From contig CM034600.1 in the NCBI GenBank assembly GCA_020091685.1, positions 958,024 through 1,022,023 of the forward strand: 64,000 nt of DNA, in the 5' to 3' direction. This DNA comes from Lutjanus erythropterus (Eukaryota; Chordata; Actinopteri; Lutjaniformes; Lutjanidae). Position numbers and translations under genes: made by a program. The notes beneath the pieces were generated by a model. It made no database searches, was not told the DNA's origin, and saw only the letters and a program-made list of their open reading frames with translations. Positions 12,131-24,085 of this stretch are shown in pieces (the first letter of the stretch is position 1; the number at the start of each line of letters is the position of its first letter).

Positions 12131-12662
12131 TATTATCTCTCATCTTTGAAAGACAACTGAGGATCCCTCATTGTACAAGTGCATTTAAATGACTTGTTAT
12201 TGCTCTAATTATGCTTCAGTGGTTTATTTGTTTGTTGAAGAAAGCTTTCTGTGTTTTGCTGACAGGGCCTTAAAAAGCTGCGGGCCTCGGTGCAGTCAGC
12301 AGGGTGGGCTCTTTGTTGCTGACATGTGAGGAAAATCACTTTGGTTTGTTCTTTTTATCTCACGGCAAGTTCATGTGAAACGTAATAAAGAAAACTGAGA
12401 TCATAAAAATCCTCTCACACAAGCTGTCTTTGCTGTTAACTATCTGAAGATGGTTTAAAAAAATAATCTGAAAAAATATTATCCTTCTATTATTTCAGTG
12501 CAAAAAAATACAGAGAAGTCAAATAAATTAAAGCAAAACAAATGACTTCCCATCAGCCTCAGCTGTACTTATGTTTAGTGCTGATATGCAGACGTTAGCG
12601 TGTGAACACACTAAATTCATGGATGGATTAATGAACCAGTCCAGCCAGGGACCCTGGGCTTC

Positions 12663-13235
12663 ACCTGCAGAATGAGCACAAACAGACACACAACAGCTTC
12701 AAAGAGACAAAAAATAAGTACAGATACACACAATCTGACAATAAAGAGACACAAAACAAATACAAAAAGACAATATAACTACAGACACACACAATATGAT
12801 CACAAAGAGGCACGACTTCAAACAGACACAAAATAACTACAGACACACATAATATGACTAGAAAGAAGCCGAAACAATTTCAAAGAAACACAAACTAACT
12901 ACAGAGACACACTATATGACTGCAAAGAGACAAAAACAATTTCAAAGAGACATGAAACAACTACAGAGACACACAATATGATCAAAAGGAGACCAATATA
13001 AGTAGGACAAGATGCAAAATGACACAGAATAACTACATAGAAAGAGAGACACATAATCACCACAAAGAGACACAAAACTACAGAGAGATACACGTCTTGA
13101 CAAAAAGAGATGACCGCAAAGATAAACAAAGTCACCACAACTACAAAGAGACACAAAACATCCTTCAGGAGACCAAATAAATCACCACAAAAAGGTGTAA
13201 AATGACTACAACAAGGAACCCTACATGACATTTCG
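12663..13235 (+). repeat. degenerate satellite of CAAAGAGACACAAAACAACTA units
   Basis: About 570 bp made of ACTACAGAGACACACAATAT, GACTGCAAAGAGACAAAAAC and similar 17-20-bp units in a loose 55-60-bp higher order. The apparent reading frames on the minus strand (Cys/Val/Leu-rich) are repeat artefacts. Confidence 0.75.
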
Positions 13236-13239
13236 TGAG

Positions 13240-14175
13240 GAAACTTTGTTGTAAATAGACTGCTACTTCAGAGGACGTCCACTTCATCTGTCAAACTCAC
13301 ACTGCTGAAGCCTCCTATCAACTTTGACTGAATGATGGATTCTGTCCTCTCTCTCTTATATTGAGCTAAGACTGGGAAGACATTACTACCAGAATGGGCA
13401 GGTAGAAAAACCAAAAACCATTTCCATGTGTATTTGTGTGTGTGAGTGACTGTATTATGATAGAGTTAAAAAAATATGAACCTGAGTCAGTCGTTCCTCT
13501 GCAAGGAAGCAGCGAGGTTAAGGGGCTGCATATCTCCAAGTCAAGACCCTGCCACAGTGCACCGTGCTGGGGGCACGACTCCCCTGGAGCTCCCTGGAGG
13601 CCCCCGCAGGGCTGGATCTGATGAATGTGGGTCACAGGGAGCTCCTTCTCTACATGTGTGTGTGTGTGTTTGAGACAGTCCACACTCAGACAGCCTTTGG
13701 GGTAATAATGAGAAATGGACCTATTTCTCAAAGCAGGCAGCGGAGCGTAAAGAGGACACATACAAACACATGAAACATGAACACCCAACCACACACACAC
13801 ACAAGCACATGGGTAATGCTATAAAAACACACATTCATGCAAAAAAAAAGAGAATCTGAATCCTCAAATATGAAATGATTTACACTTGGGGAAGGAAGCG
13901 TTCCACTTCACAGGCCACGCAGCAAACACAAAAACACACGGTGCATATTGTGTAACAGCAAAAGTGCCCTGCTGAGCTGCTTGCAGCGCGCTTCCACCGT
14001 GTTTGCCGTTACTACCATCCTGCCTCACGTATCCCAGTGACTGAGCCATGAATACTGCATGGCTTTCCTGAAAGCACAGGGCCCTGTGGAACTAGCAGAC
14101 AAAGTGTGTGGGTTCCTCTGCAGGTCACTGTGCCACAGTGTCTCTGCTCTATATTTACTCTGCCTCAACCTGACT
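13240..14175. other. intergenic, partly unique
   Basis: The segment 13480-13650 is GC-rich and unique (GGCTGCATATCTCCAAGTCA, GGCACGACTCCCCTGGAGCT). 13,862-14,140 is also unique. No splice-bounded frame with a known motif was found. Confidence 0.4.
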
Positions 14176-14177
<2 letters not shown>

Positions 14178-14259
<82 letters not shown>

Positions 14260-14286
14260 GTGTGTGTGTGTGGGTGTGTGTGTGGG
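14178..14286 (+). repeat. long (GT)n microsatellite
   Basis: About 40 uninterrupted GT units and then GTAGG/GTGGG interruptions; the longest microsatellite in the window. Confidence 0.95.
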
Positions 14287-14779
14287 AGAATGGGTGGGCT
14301 TACATGGGAGGAATCTGGTGTGCTTGTGTTTATGCAGGAAGGTGATGTTTGTGTGCATGTGCATATTTATGTGAGAATCTGAGCGTGTGTTAATGTGTGT
14401 GGTGGGGGGTGGAGGCACACATGCATGTAGAGTGTTTTGTGTGCACATGAAGGTGAACGTGTGCACAGGTTTGGGAGGTAGCGGATTGTAACGGGATTAC
14501 ATAATACAAAAACAGTATTCCGTTACAGTTACAGATAAAAAGATGTAATCAGATTTAGCAAAAATGTGGCTTATTAGTAGGATAACAAATTTAAAATAAA
14601 AAACAATATGCTACCATGCACAGTGCACACACAGCTCCAATTCATTATCATGACCTCTAGTGAAAAAATGCTTCATTGGGTGAAAATCTCACCATTTTTT
14701 GTCTTTAAATCAATCAATAAAATTGTGGACAACAAAAGAAGGAACAGCTGGACAAACAATAAACCTAACAACAAACATA

Positions 14780-15105
14780 AAACAATTAGATCTGTGATGA
14801 TTAATTGACTAATAAATTAATCTGCATCTATTTTGATTAATCGTTTTGAGTCTTTTTTATTATTATTTAAAAAAGTCAAAATTCTTTGATTTCAGCTTCT
14901 TCAATGTGAATATTTTCTGGTTTCTTTACTCCTCTCTGACAGTAAACAGAATATATTTAAGTTGTGGACAAAACAAGACATTTGAGGATGTCATCTTGGA
15001 TTTTTTCCATTATTTTCTGACACTTCATGGACCAAACAACTGGTCAATTACTTGAGAGAATAATCGACAGATTAATCAATAATGAAAATAATCGTTACTG
15101 GAAAG
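14780..15105 (-). mobile_element. family-B copy, left of a hairpin
   Basis: Shows TTGATTAATCGTTTTGAGTC, AATGTGAATATTTTCTGGTT, ACAAGACATTTGAGGATGTC and ATAATCGACAGATTAATCAA. The hairpin at 15,106-15,185 follows directly where the terminal repeat is expected. Confidence 0.65.
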
Positions 15106-15185
15106 ACCTGAAAAATGGATCCAAACATGTGGAGCACACAGATGTACATCCATGCGCTCCACATGTTTGGAACTATTTTTCAAGT
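15106..15185. repeat. perfect hairpin with about 30-bp arms
   Basis: CCAAACATGTGGAGC (15121-15135) is followed 20 nt later by its exact complement GCTCCACATGTTTGG (15156-15170). Outside this the arms go on with a few mismatches (ACCTGAAAAATGGAT against the mirror of AACTATTTTTCAAGT). It lies at the end of a family-B copy. Confidence 0.85.
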
Positions 15186-15761
15186 GACAGGATTAATTAA
15201 TCAATGAATCGTTTTGAGGTAATCCAACAGAAAATAGAAAAGTTACATTACTTTAATACTATGACAGTTGGATTACACTACTGACTACATTTTTAACAGG
15301 TGATCAGTAACTGCATTGGAATACATATCTAAAGAAACCCTACCAGCCCTGCTTACACATGCATGCATGTATAGGTGTGTTTATGATTGTTTTATGAATC
15401 TGGGGATTGAAGCGTGTATGGAGGTGAAACAATCGTCTTTTCCTGGTAATGTCACATGTTCGCCTACATGGACCAATGCTCAGACTGCATGGAGAATGTA
15501 TTCAGTGTACCAGAAGAATCATGATGTCTCACACTGGGCAGGGGTGGGGGAAGGGTGTGTGTGTGTGCGTACATGTGAGAGAGACAAAGATGACCAAACA
15601 CTAGCTACAGACAATATGTGCGCCACATTTCCCATTTCCATGTTGTTGGAGGGGGGGGGGCTGCAGCTCTTTCACTGATAATAGCGGGGAATGCAGACAA
15701 TGGTGAAGGTGATTCAATAAACAACCCAGATGCTTCATTCTGAAACAGAAAACACATACAT

Positions 15762-15762
<1 letters not shown>

Positions 15763-15795
<33 letters not shown>
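15763..15795 (+). repeat. (CA)n microsatellite
   Basis: CA units after an imperfect ACATACACGC start. Confidence 0.95.
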
Positions 15796-16024
15796 TAAGG
15801 TGCACAATGAAAACCTCCTTTGCAGAACTTGACATATGGCGCACACAATTTCCCTCTCAATTTCAGATCCAACTCCCACAGACGTCCTCGCACGCCGGCA
15901 AATTGCCACACCTCCCCCCCTCCTCATCCCTCCCTCCCTCCTCCTCCTCCTGCTCCTCTTTCCTCATCTCCCCATCACTTCATCCCTCCCTCCCAATTCG
16001 CTCCTCTTTTTCTGAAAGTCATCT

Positions 16025-16290
16025 GCTCGCTAAGCAGTAAGCAACATCGCGGGCCGCTCGCAGAAATGAGAGTATACAAATGATTTGTGGCACGGGCGTC
16101 CCACTGGCGCCAGCCGAGATGGCTGCGAAGGGGGAGGGAGGGGGAGAGGGATGGAGGGGTCCGGGTTGGTGGTGGTGGTGGGGGGGTAATGTCACTTTCA
16201 CCTTGTGTTTCTCTAGCAGGCCCATGATGATCATTTTTCCCCATTTTCATCGCAAATTTGTTTCGGGCAGGGGCTAGCAGAGGAAGGAGA
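16025..16290. promoter_or_regulatory. candidate conserved regulatory island
   Basis: CpG-containing unique sequence (ATCGCGGGCCGCTCGCAGAA, ACGGGCGTCCCACTGGCGCC) and a pyrimidine-rich block (CCCATTTTCATCGCAAATTT) are split by a G-rich run. They stand out from the repeat-laden surroundings. Could be an enhancer or a distant 5' exon; no coding support. Confidence 0.3.
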
Positions 16291-16643
16291 GAGAGCAGGA
16301 GAGCATGATGGGAGACGGTGGGTGAGAGCGAGTCTCGAGTGGAAGCAGAGAGAGAGAGAGGGAGGGGAAGAGGGGGTAAACAAGAGAGAAAGGGGAGGAG
16401 GGTATATATAAGGGGGGATGGAGCAAAGAGGAAAGAGGTGGGGGGCGCATCTGCACAGTGACCTTTTTCTGATCCAATCTCACTGATGAATCCTAATGAA
16501 GGATTTAATAAAATCACAGTTTACAATCTGTCTCTGCATCAAAGCGTGCAATCCAATTCAAAACACAGGCCCATCTACATTTCCAATATTGTTGCAAACC
16601 CATCAACCCCACCAAGCCCTTCCCTGAAAAATAAGTGAGCACA

Positions 16644-16647
<4 letters not shown>

Positions 16648-16711
<64 letters not shown>
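16648..16711 (+). repeat. (GT)n microsatellite
   Basis: About 30 pure GT units. Confidence 0.95.
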
Positions 16712-16714
<3 letters not shown>

Positions 16715-17414
16715 GAGAGAAATTGGCCAGGTTGGAGAGGGAGCGGCTGGCACATTTGTTCCAGCTGTAGCCTAATGTCACAACTCGTCATATTCATTTG
16801 GCCTTATAATGAGGCTAAAGTCAACAAGGTGCAGCGTACATGAGCGGAATCACTGCTGCGGCTCAGTGCTAAATGAACAGAGAGACCGAGACAAGAGAGT
16901 AAAATACACAAAGGACATGATACTGAGAGAGGGGAACATGAGAAATCATTTCAAACTTGATAATATACACACACACACTCTTCATACACACTCTTCATAC
17001 ACATCACTATAAGATAGCACTGACATTTGCCTGAAATCTAAAGGGCACACCTGTTACACTGTCAGTGCGCTCACTGTCTGCAGGGTAAACAAGACAGATG
17101 GATAGATCAATGCACCTGCTTGAATGTCTCTAAGTTGATGCAGTGAAGTGAAGAGAAAACTGAAACAACCGTGGACTCTGAGCCTGTACAACTCAGGAAA
17201 TACTCTGCAACAGTGACATCTGCTGGTGACAAGTTATAATAGCAACACACCATCACAGCCTTCAGCAGGAGCCACACGAGGGAACATGTACAAATAATCA
17301 TGATCAGAATTTAGCTGATGTACAACGAACTAAGTCATAAAGTTCTCAGTAAAATCTAAAATAAATTAAAAGTAAAATATTTTTTGAACAACATGAAGTT
17401 TAGTTTCTTGTCAC

Positions 17415-17880
17415 AAAGAGTGTCATGTAGCCTGTGAAAACCTTTGGTGTGAGTTGGAGATTTTTGGAGATATCAGGCATAGAGGTGTCTGCCCTATCTC
17501 CAATATAATGGAACTAGATGACACTCGGCTTAAAATCTACTGAACTACTCTAAAGTGTACTAGAACTACTCTAAAATCTACTAGAACTACTTTAAAATCT
17601 ACCAGAACTATTTTCTTTCTAAAAGAAAGAAAACAGTCCCCACATGACACTGCTGACAGCAAGGTCTCTCTTATCTGGAGTAACTGGGTCATGATTTCTG
17701 GAAAAATTTTGCTTTTGAGTTTGTCAAATGTATTTTTCGGTCCTTTGAGCACCACAAATTGAGTGATATTTAGTCCCATTATACTAGAGCAAAGGCAGAT
17801 ATCTCTATAGCTGATATCTCCAAAAAAATCTCCAACTCACAGCAAAACTAGCTAGATGGATAAATGGCACTGCCTGCATT
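17415..17880. mobile_element. palindromic family-A copy with a tandem repeat at its centre
   Basis: The left arm (about 17440-17525) is family A on the minus strand (TTTGGAGATATCAGGCATAG, CTCCAATATAATGGAACTAG). The right arm (about 17595-17880) is family A on the plus strand (GTCCCATTATACTAGAGCAA, GCTGATATCTCCAAAAAA). Between them are four units of roughly 20 bp, consensus CTAGAACTACTYTAAARTCT (17530-17605). Confidence 0.7.
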
Positions 17881-18918
17881 ACAAACTGTCCGTGTGAAGT
17901 TTGACAGGAGTGGACATTTTGTGGCATAAAGAATATAATAAAATATGCTACTATAAGCTGCTTGTTTGTGAGAAATGTAGAATCCAGCTGCATACTAGAG
18001 ACTTAAACCCATGACACACAGCAAGTGCATCACAGAATACCTTGCTTTCATTTTGGTGCCCTTGATAAAAAGTGACTTTGGTATTTTTCAAACTACACCA
18101 TATTTTCTAGGATGTTTGCGTCTAAATCCCCTTGACAGTGGACAAAACACCTGCGCACATCTGGCTTTTTTCTTTACTTGGAAAGGGTACAGTCAGCATT
18201 CACTCCCAGGTCAAATGACTCTGCAGTAGTCGCAGGTTTAAACTGTCTCAAGCTCTGATCAGCAGTGGTGTAAACACAACACCCAGGTAGACACACTATT
18301 CTGATATGGTGGAGGGAAAGAAGGCTTGTTGCCTCTTTTGTTGCTTTTACATACACATGAACTACTTGACTCAGTTTTACTCAGTGGCACAGCACACCAC
18401 AGTGGCGTTGACACCTGCTTGAAGGTATAGGTTTAGTGACGAATCCCTCGTCTTTAGCTTAGCAGTTGAATGAAGTATAAACATTTTACTTCCCATAAAT
18501 TCTGCATAATTAATGTCCCATTATTTTGTTATCTATATGTTTGTATTGCAACTTATTGCATCTCCTAGCCAGTTGAAAGCGAACAAGAGACAGGCACACA
18601 TCTTAAAGTAGAAACAACGACACAGAAGAGAAACTAAACTTCAAACCACAGAGATTCAGTTAGAAGCTACAAAAGTACTGAGAACTGAACACACAGATCT
18701 CTGCTCTCCAGCACACACATTGAAAACTTCATCATCTGTGATGTTCAGCCCATCTCAGGCTGAAGTTTTTAAAACTGATCTAGTATTGAGCGAGACCACT
18801 GCAGCCATCAGCTGTGAAACAGGCAGCAATGGAATTCTAGTGGGAAGATGCTAAAGTCCAGCTACGAAAAGTTCTGTTTTTGCCTACGACAGGCTCAGAT
18901 TGTTACTCTACCTGGTTG

Positions 18919-19381
18919 ATTCCACTAGGCACAGCATTTGAGCCACCACACATCTATAGCCCCCATCAGCAGCGTTTTAGAAGTGTTTCAGCAGCATTTT
19001 GTCCAACTATTTGCTCAGAATTTGTTGATTTGGTCCTCTCCCCTTGCTCTTTGTGCTTTGCCATGGTTAAGTACACTACCTGGTTAAATAGTTTCTTTTC
19101 TGTCTGTCTTATGACCACGATCTACACTGGGTGTTTTACTTTGAAAACTGACCGGCTTCTCTCTACTTTTTCTGTGTCCGACTTCCTATCTGCTCAATCT
19201 GCTCTGTGCAAATTTACATGGCATCCGTCAAAAACAGATTCAGCGCGTATTTGAAGTGAGCGGAGTGCAGAGACACTTCTAGGAGGCGTCAAGGCACTGC
19301 TGGTGGAATTACAAGCATTGTGTAGGATGGCAGCAATCAGCTCCAGCAGCCGCAATGTGACGTAGCCGTGCCTGGTGGAAT
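18919..19381. mobile_element. 463-bp element (family K) with 17-bp TIRs
   Basis: The left end is ATTCCACTAGGCACAGC and the right end is GCCGTGCCTGGTGGAAT, inverted with two mismatches. Inside are CAGCGCGTATTTGAAGTGAG and AGCTCCAGCAGCCGCAATGT. The 124-codon frame across it (18880-19254) is a chance frame in the repeat. Confidence 0.65.
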
Positions 19382-20149
19382 TTAGCCATAAGTCTCTGAC
19401 AACATTATGGAAAGGATCTCGACAGAGATGGAGCTTTTTTTAAAACTAGGATATGTGTTGTTTAACCAACAACAGCCAACACAACTTAATTTACAGAAAC
19501 ATTCTTTTTCTTGCGCGGCTACAACAGTGCGTCATTTACATTCAGCGTGTCGCCTATTTTTCCATGTGACGCATGCAGCAAAAACACACGGTGAAAAAGA
19601 TCTGTTGGTTACGTGACAGCTTTCACTACAGTTTCAACATCTGCATCTGTAGAATATGTCTCACTCTCACTCACTCTCAAAAAAAAACTGACTGCTTTCT
19701 GTTTTCAACTCTTCACTTCTCTTCAAAACTCTTCAGCAAACTCAATGTAGAAGGACAGGGCTGGCAGTCGCAGCGCTGTCTGTGGACACTAGAGTTGTAA
19801 TGATACCAGAATTTGAACCTTGGATACAATACTATTATAACAAATGATATTCAGTGCCTCTTATGATACCATGGCAAACAGAAAAAAAGTCCTGGGCACA
19901 CACAACTTTTTATATTAACTACTTGAACACACTGCTGGTACATTAAAAAAAACAGTGAACTGTCTGGTTTTTCTGCAAGCCAAATTTCAGGCAGGACAAT
20001 AAAGACTGAACCGAGCTGAGGTCTTGAATGAGAGCTTAGATATTTTTTTTTACAGCTTCGGCACTTTCACTACTATCAAAAGTCAGTATTGTGTTGTTAC
20101 TGATTTCCTTTTCTTAAAGGAAAACCTGCAATCTAGAGGTGACGACACC

Positions 20150-20600
20150 TGGTAATCAGTAACTTCACCTCGCAGAACACAGGAGTTCCCTTGATCAGTT
20201 AGTCTGTTTGTGTTATTGTGTGACTTCAGTGAATCCGCACTAACCCTTTAAAACATCAAAATCAACACAAACTAACAGATGGAGGCAGCAGCAGTTCAGC
20301 AGCTCCTGTGTTCTGTGAGGTAAAAGTTCTGATTTTGTCAAAGGAGTCTGGTTGAGTGAGAAAGCATGATATTTGGCCAATATATGGATGATTTCCAGTT
20401 GGACAGAGCTGTCTAACAGCAAGGTAAAGCAGTGAAAATATTCTACATATATCATACACTATTTTTTAGGTGACTAAAAAATGTTTTGCTGCTGACTCTG
20501 TCCACAGCAGTACATTGTTTAACTTCCATGCTGGTACTCCCTGCTTCTTCAAACAGAGGGCATTTCAACCACTATCTACTATAGGTTATACACTGACTAT
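20150..20600 (+). repeat. family-H dispersed repeat
   Basis: The part from CTGTCTAACAGCAAGGTAAA to CATTTCAACCACTATCTACT is found again at 23,880-24,075. The part TCAGTTAGTCTGTTTGTGTT is found again at 47,307. Class unknown. Confidence 0.5.
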
Positions 20601-21947
20601 GGATAAGTACCTCATATAACCCCACTTCAAAAAATAAAAGCTAACCAGAGAAAACCCAAAGGTTCTAAGTCAAGTAATCAAGTAGACCTGAGTACAGTAA
20701 AGCAGTTTGTGGGTCTTATATAGTGTTGGGGGACCACGGATCATGGGCACGTCACCAAGCCATGTTTGCGGCTCGTCCAAAAGATCCTTAACAACAGTTG
20801 AACGGTCTAACTCAAGAATTCAGCACTACATAGTTCAGTCTTTCACATGCATTATGTGTTAAGAAGAAAAACTCCCTTTTCCCTTTACACTGACTTAAAG
20901 CCAACACAAACTCAGCTAGCTCCATCGGCAAGAATGAAACACAAGAAAGACAACCAAAAAACAAAAATCCTTGCATGTAAACTTCTTCTATTGAATATCA
21001 CTGTGCAAGACTGCACTGCCTCTCTGTGGAAGAAATCTTTGGCAGTCCAGGCTAAAGAATTAGGCTTTAAAGTTCCAGCATTATCACACACATCAATATT
21101 GTCAGCTCTGATCTACTTTTCAGTTAAAATACTCTTCTTAAAAGTTCATTAGCCAAACAGGACATGGGAAACTGAGCCTGCACCTTAGCCTTCACTGAGG
21201 CACAGATGAGATTACCAACATTACAATACTTCAGTGTTGTGATATGTTATTGATCCCTACAGTGAAACAGTTTCTTCAGCAGGAAGCGTGAAGGCTCAGC
21301 TACAGAACAAAGCACCTGGAGGATATGTCAGCAGGGTTGCTTGGAGACATCGGTTCTTTGGTTGAAGCTGCTGCCTGGACCACAGCCTCCTCACCACATC
21401 TGCACAACATGCTAATGAATAACATAACTCCATCTGCACTGTATCCTCAAAAATGGGATGGAAGCCACACTCCCAATATGACGGTATAGATCAGAGGTAT
21501 CTCTGAGGAATAGGTGCATTGATTGGATATGAGATCTAATGTGTGACTGCTGCCTGTGTGTGAACAGCTGTAATTTCTCTCTGATTAGACTTCAGATTGC
21601 AATTACTTTCTGTATCGACAACACATGTTAATGAGACTCTTTGTGCCAGAATCCCAATCTACAGCAACTGCACTCTGAGCATGTATGCTTTCATATGGAT
21701 GTTTAGGTGTGGGGTATGTGCTGAATATTTGCTAATTCTGTGTGTGTATTTTGTGTGTGTGTGTGTGTGCATGTGTGTGTGTCTCCAGAAGGCAGGAGTT
21801 GATCAGAGTGTGGAGCGACAGCTGTGCTACAAATCAGAGCCCATTTACTGGTGACAGAGTCATTAAAGCCTGCTCATCTCATAAAACACAATGCACATGG
21901 TCAAATACCATTCACTCCATTCACGCTCATAACTCAGTCTACTGGGC

Positions 21948-22122
21948 ACACACACACGGTCACACACGCTAACACACACACAGGCACAGGCACACACACA
22001 CTCACAGATGCACATGCAAACACACAATCTCTCGCAAAGCTAAACCGAGTGTGTCAATTGGAATGAGTACAGAGGGGTGGTTTTCTGTGTATGTGTGTAT
22101 GAGTGTGTGTGTGTGTGTGTGA
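21948..22122 (+). repeat. imperfect (CA)n then (GT)n blocks
   Basis: CA-rich 21948-22025 and GT-rich 22086-22122, separated by about 60 bp of unique sequence, so the two could pair as an imperfect hairpin. Confidence 0.8.
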
Positions 22123-23074
22123 GAATCCATGATAAGTGATAACGACACAGAGGTAAAGATGGATATTTGCTAAGAGCACAGCAGCAGTAAACACTGTCAC
22201 TCTTGGTCTGAGAGTTGTTTTACGATAAGTGCACACCACAGAACACACACTATATCCTCCTCTTCTTTTTTACCTCTCAGTACAACATAAATACACAAAA
22301 ATATACAAAATATATGTAGATTCATGCAAACATGCTGTGTGGATAAAATGCAAGTACATAAATTGTTGGTTTTTCCTTGCATACACAGCCATGCACTACA
22401 TTTCTTCACAGCCACACTATGATTTCTCCTGACACTGACCAACCGCTCTCCTGTGTGGAGGCTTCCTGTATGAAAACATCACAGGTCTGTAGAAATGTAT
22501 AATATCATGTATAATATGTAATCCTGACAGTGAATAGCGCCTCGAGTTGAAGGACAGCGTGGGTCAGCCTTCCCCTTCACAGATTTACACACTGCGTTAG
22601 AGAGTGCTATCTGTGGATTAATGTGCCATAGGCAGCCAGTGGGGTGTAAAATGCTGCTAACCTCAATCTGATCTGGGGTCAGCTGCTACAGTAGAACCCA
22701 GAAGGTCATCAGTCATGTGTGAGCTTGCAGCACCACCTGGGCTGAGTCAGTGCAGCAGCATCGTACGGAGAGAAAGTCCACAAACACAAATAAAGTTTAA
22801 AATGTGTCCTGTAGCACTGTTTGGGAGTAAATTTTAGTACTCACAAAAGTGTTATTTTTTTCCCCAAGACTGTTCTGTTGCCAAAGTCCGTCCTACTGTG
22901 CTGTGATTGGCGGTGAGCATTAGTGTAGACTGGCACTTTGAACAAAGCGTTTGTGGTAGATGAATGGATCAAAAACAGGACTTTGAGGCAGGAGACTGGT
23001 CTTTATGTCCTGTGTGAAGCTAAATGTCACTTTTAAATTTATTTCAGACTTAGCTGACTTATTACTTTCATTTT

Positions 23075-23180
23075 TTAGTTACAGTTTGGTTAGGTTTAGG
23101 CACAAAAATCACTACGGCAAGAAAACGATTTGGGTAGGCTTAAGAAAAAATAATGTTTGCGGTTAAAATAGACCCTTTCA
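23075..23180 (+). repeat. family-E repeat, second copy
   Basis: ACAGTTTGGTTAGGTTTAGG, then GGTAGGCTTAAGAAAAAATA and GCGGTTAAAATAGACC. Flanked by AGCCAATCACAG-type repeats at 23,210-23,260. Confidence 0.55.
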
Positions 23181-23859
23181 CAACATTAGAGAAGATCTCT
23201 GGATGCAAGAACTAGCCAATCACAGCTCAAGGGCTGTAGCCAATCACAGCACTGTAGGGCAGAACTGGGCGGAACAGTCTTGGGGGAAAAAAATTACACT
23301 TCACAAATGTGTCTTCATATTCACAAACAAAAAACACCCATCTGAATAAACACTGAACAATTTTACATGTAAATATGACCCAGTGTATATAAATGACACG
23401 TTTCCACTTCCTTCCACTGTACCATTTGTCTCTCCCTGTAAGTGTCTGCTCTGTTGACTTTCTTTGTCAGCTGTATGTTTATAGAGTTGCCAAAAAAACG
23501 CAGTGTAGTGGAGGAGGCTTGTTCGAAATCAACCAGGTGCAATTACAAGTTTCTACAAAATTGCAGAAGCAGGTATATAAATTAAACTGGAGACTCTCTT
23601 CCTCTCTCTGCGTAACTGCAGAGCATATGCAATTGTCAGTCAACCACAACAGCAGAGTGAGCAGATGAGGCAGGAGTATGTGTTAGAGTGAGGGGAGACT
23701 GTCCACTCCTAGTAAATCAATCACGGATGGTGTTGTTCTCTGGTATGGATAAAAAATTAAAAGTAAAAATGCTAAATGTGGCACCAGATATACTTGGGAG
23801 GCCATTCATTTACCTGTACGACCTGCCCCAAGTCAAGTCTGAGAGCAATATCTTGCTTA

Positions 23860-24085
23860 TGTAAGTGTGATTTTCTATCAGAAAAGGCTGTCTGACGCAA
23901 GGCAATGCACTGACAATATTCTAAATATAGCATACAATTTAACCGACACTGATGTTTTTTAGGTTTCTAAAAATACATGTTGCTGCTGACCCTGTTGACA
24001 GCAGTACATTGCTTAGCTTCCTACACCAGTACTCCTGCTGCTTCTCCAAACTGGGAAGATGTCAACCACCACCTACTTTAAGTTT
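23860..24085 (+). repeat. family-H dispersed repeat, second copy
   Basis: Matches 20,400-20,585 in the same direction (GGCTGTCTGACGCAAGGCAA, TGTTGACAGCAGTACATTGC, TGTCAACCACCACCTACTTT). Clearly diverged. Confidence 0.5.

Noticed and set aside
12661-13231. Minus-strand frames with a membrane-protein look
   Set aside because: They come from the degenerate satellite; the repeated peptide pattern follows the DNA period.
14059-14466. Several long Cys/Val or Thr/His frames
   Set aside because: They are translations of the (GT)n/(CA)n microsatellite; the same holds for frames at 16,514-16,843, 2,560-2,811 and 21,742-22,066.
15870-16520. A protein-coding exon (180-codon minus-strand frame)
   Set aside because: It is Pro/Ser/Leu-rich, driven by CT-rich low complexity, without motif or consistent splice borders.
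18880-19254. 124-codon frame
   Set aside because: It lies across a TIR-bearing repeat and has no known motif.
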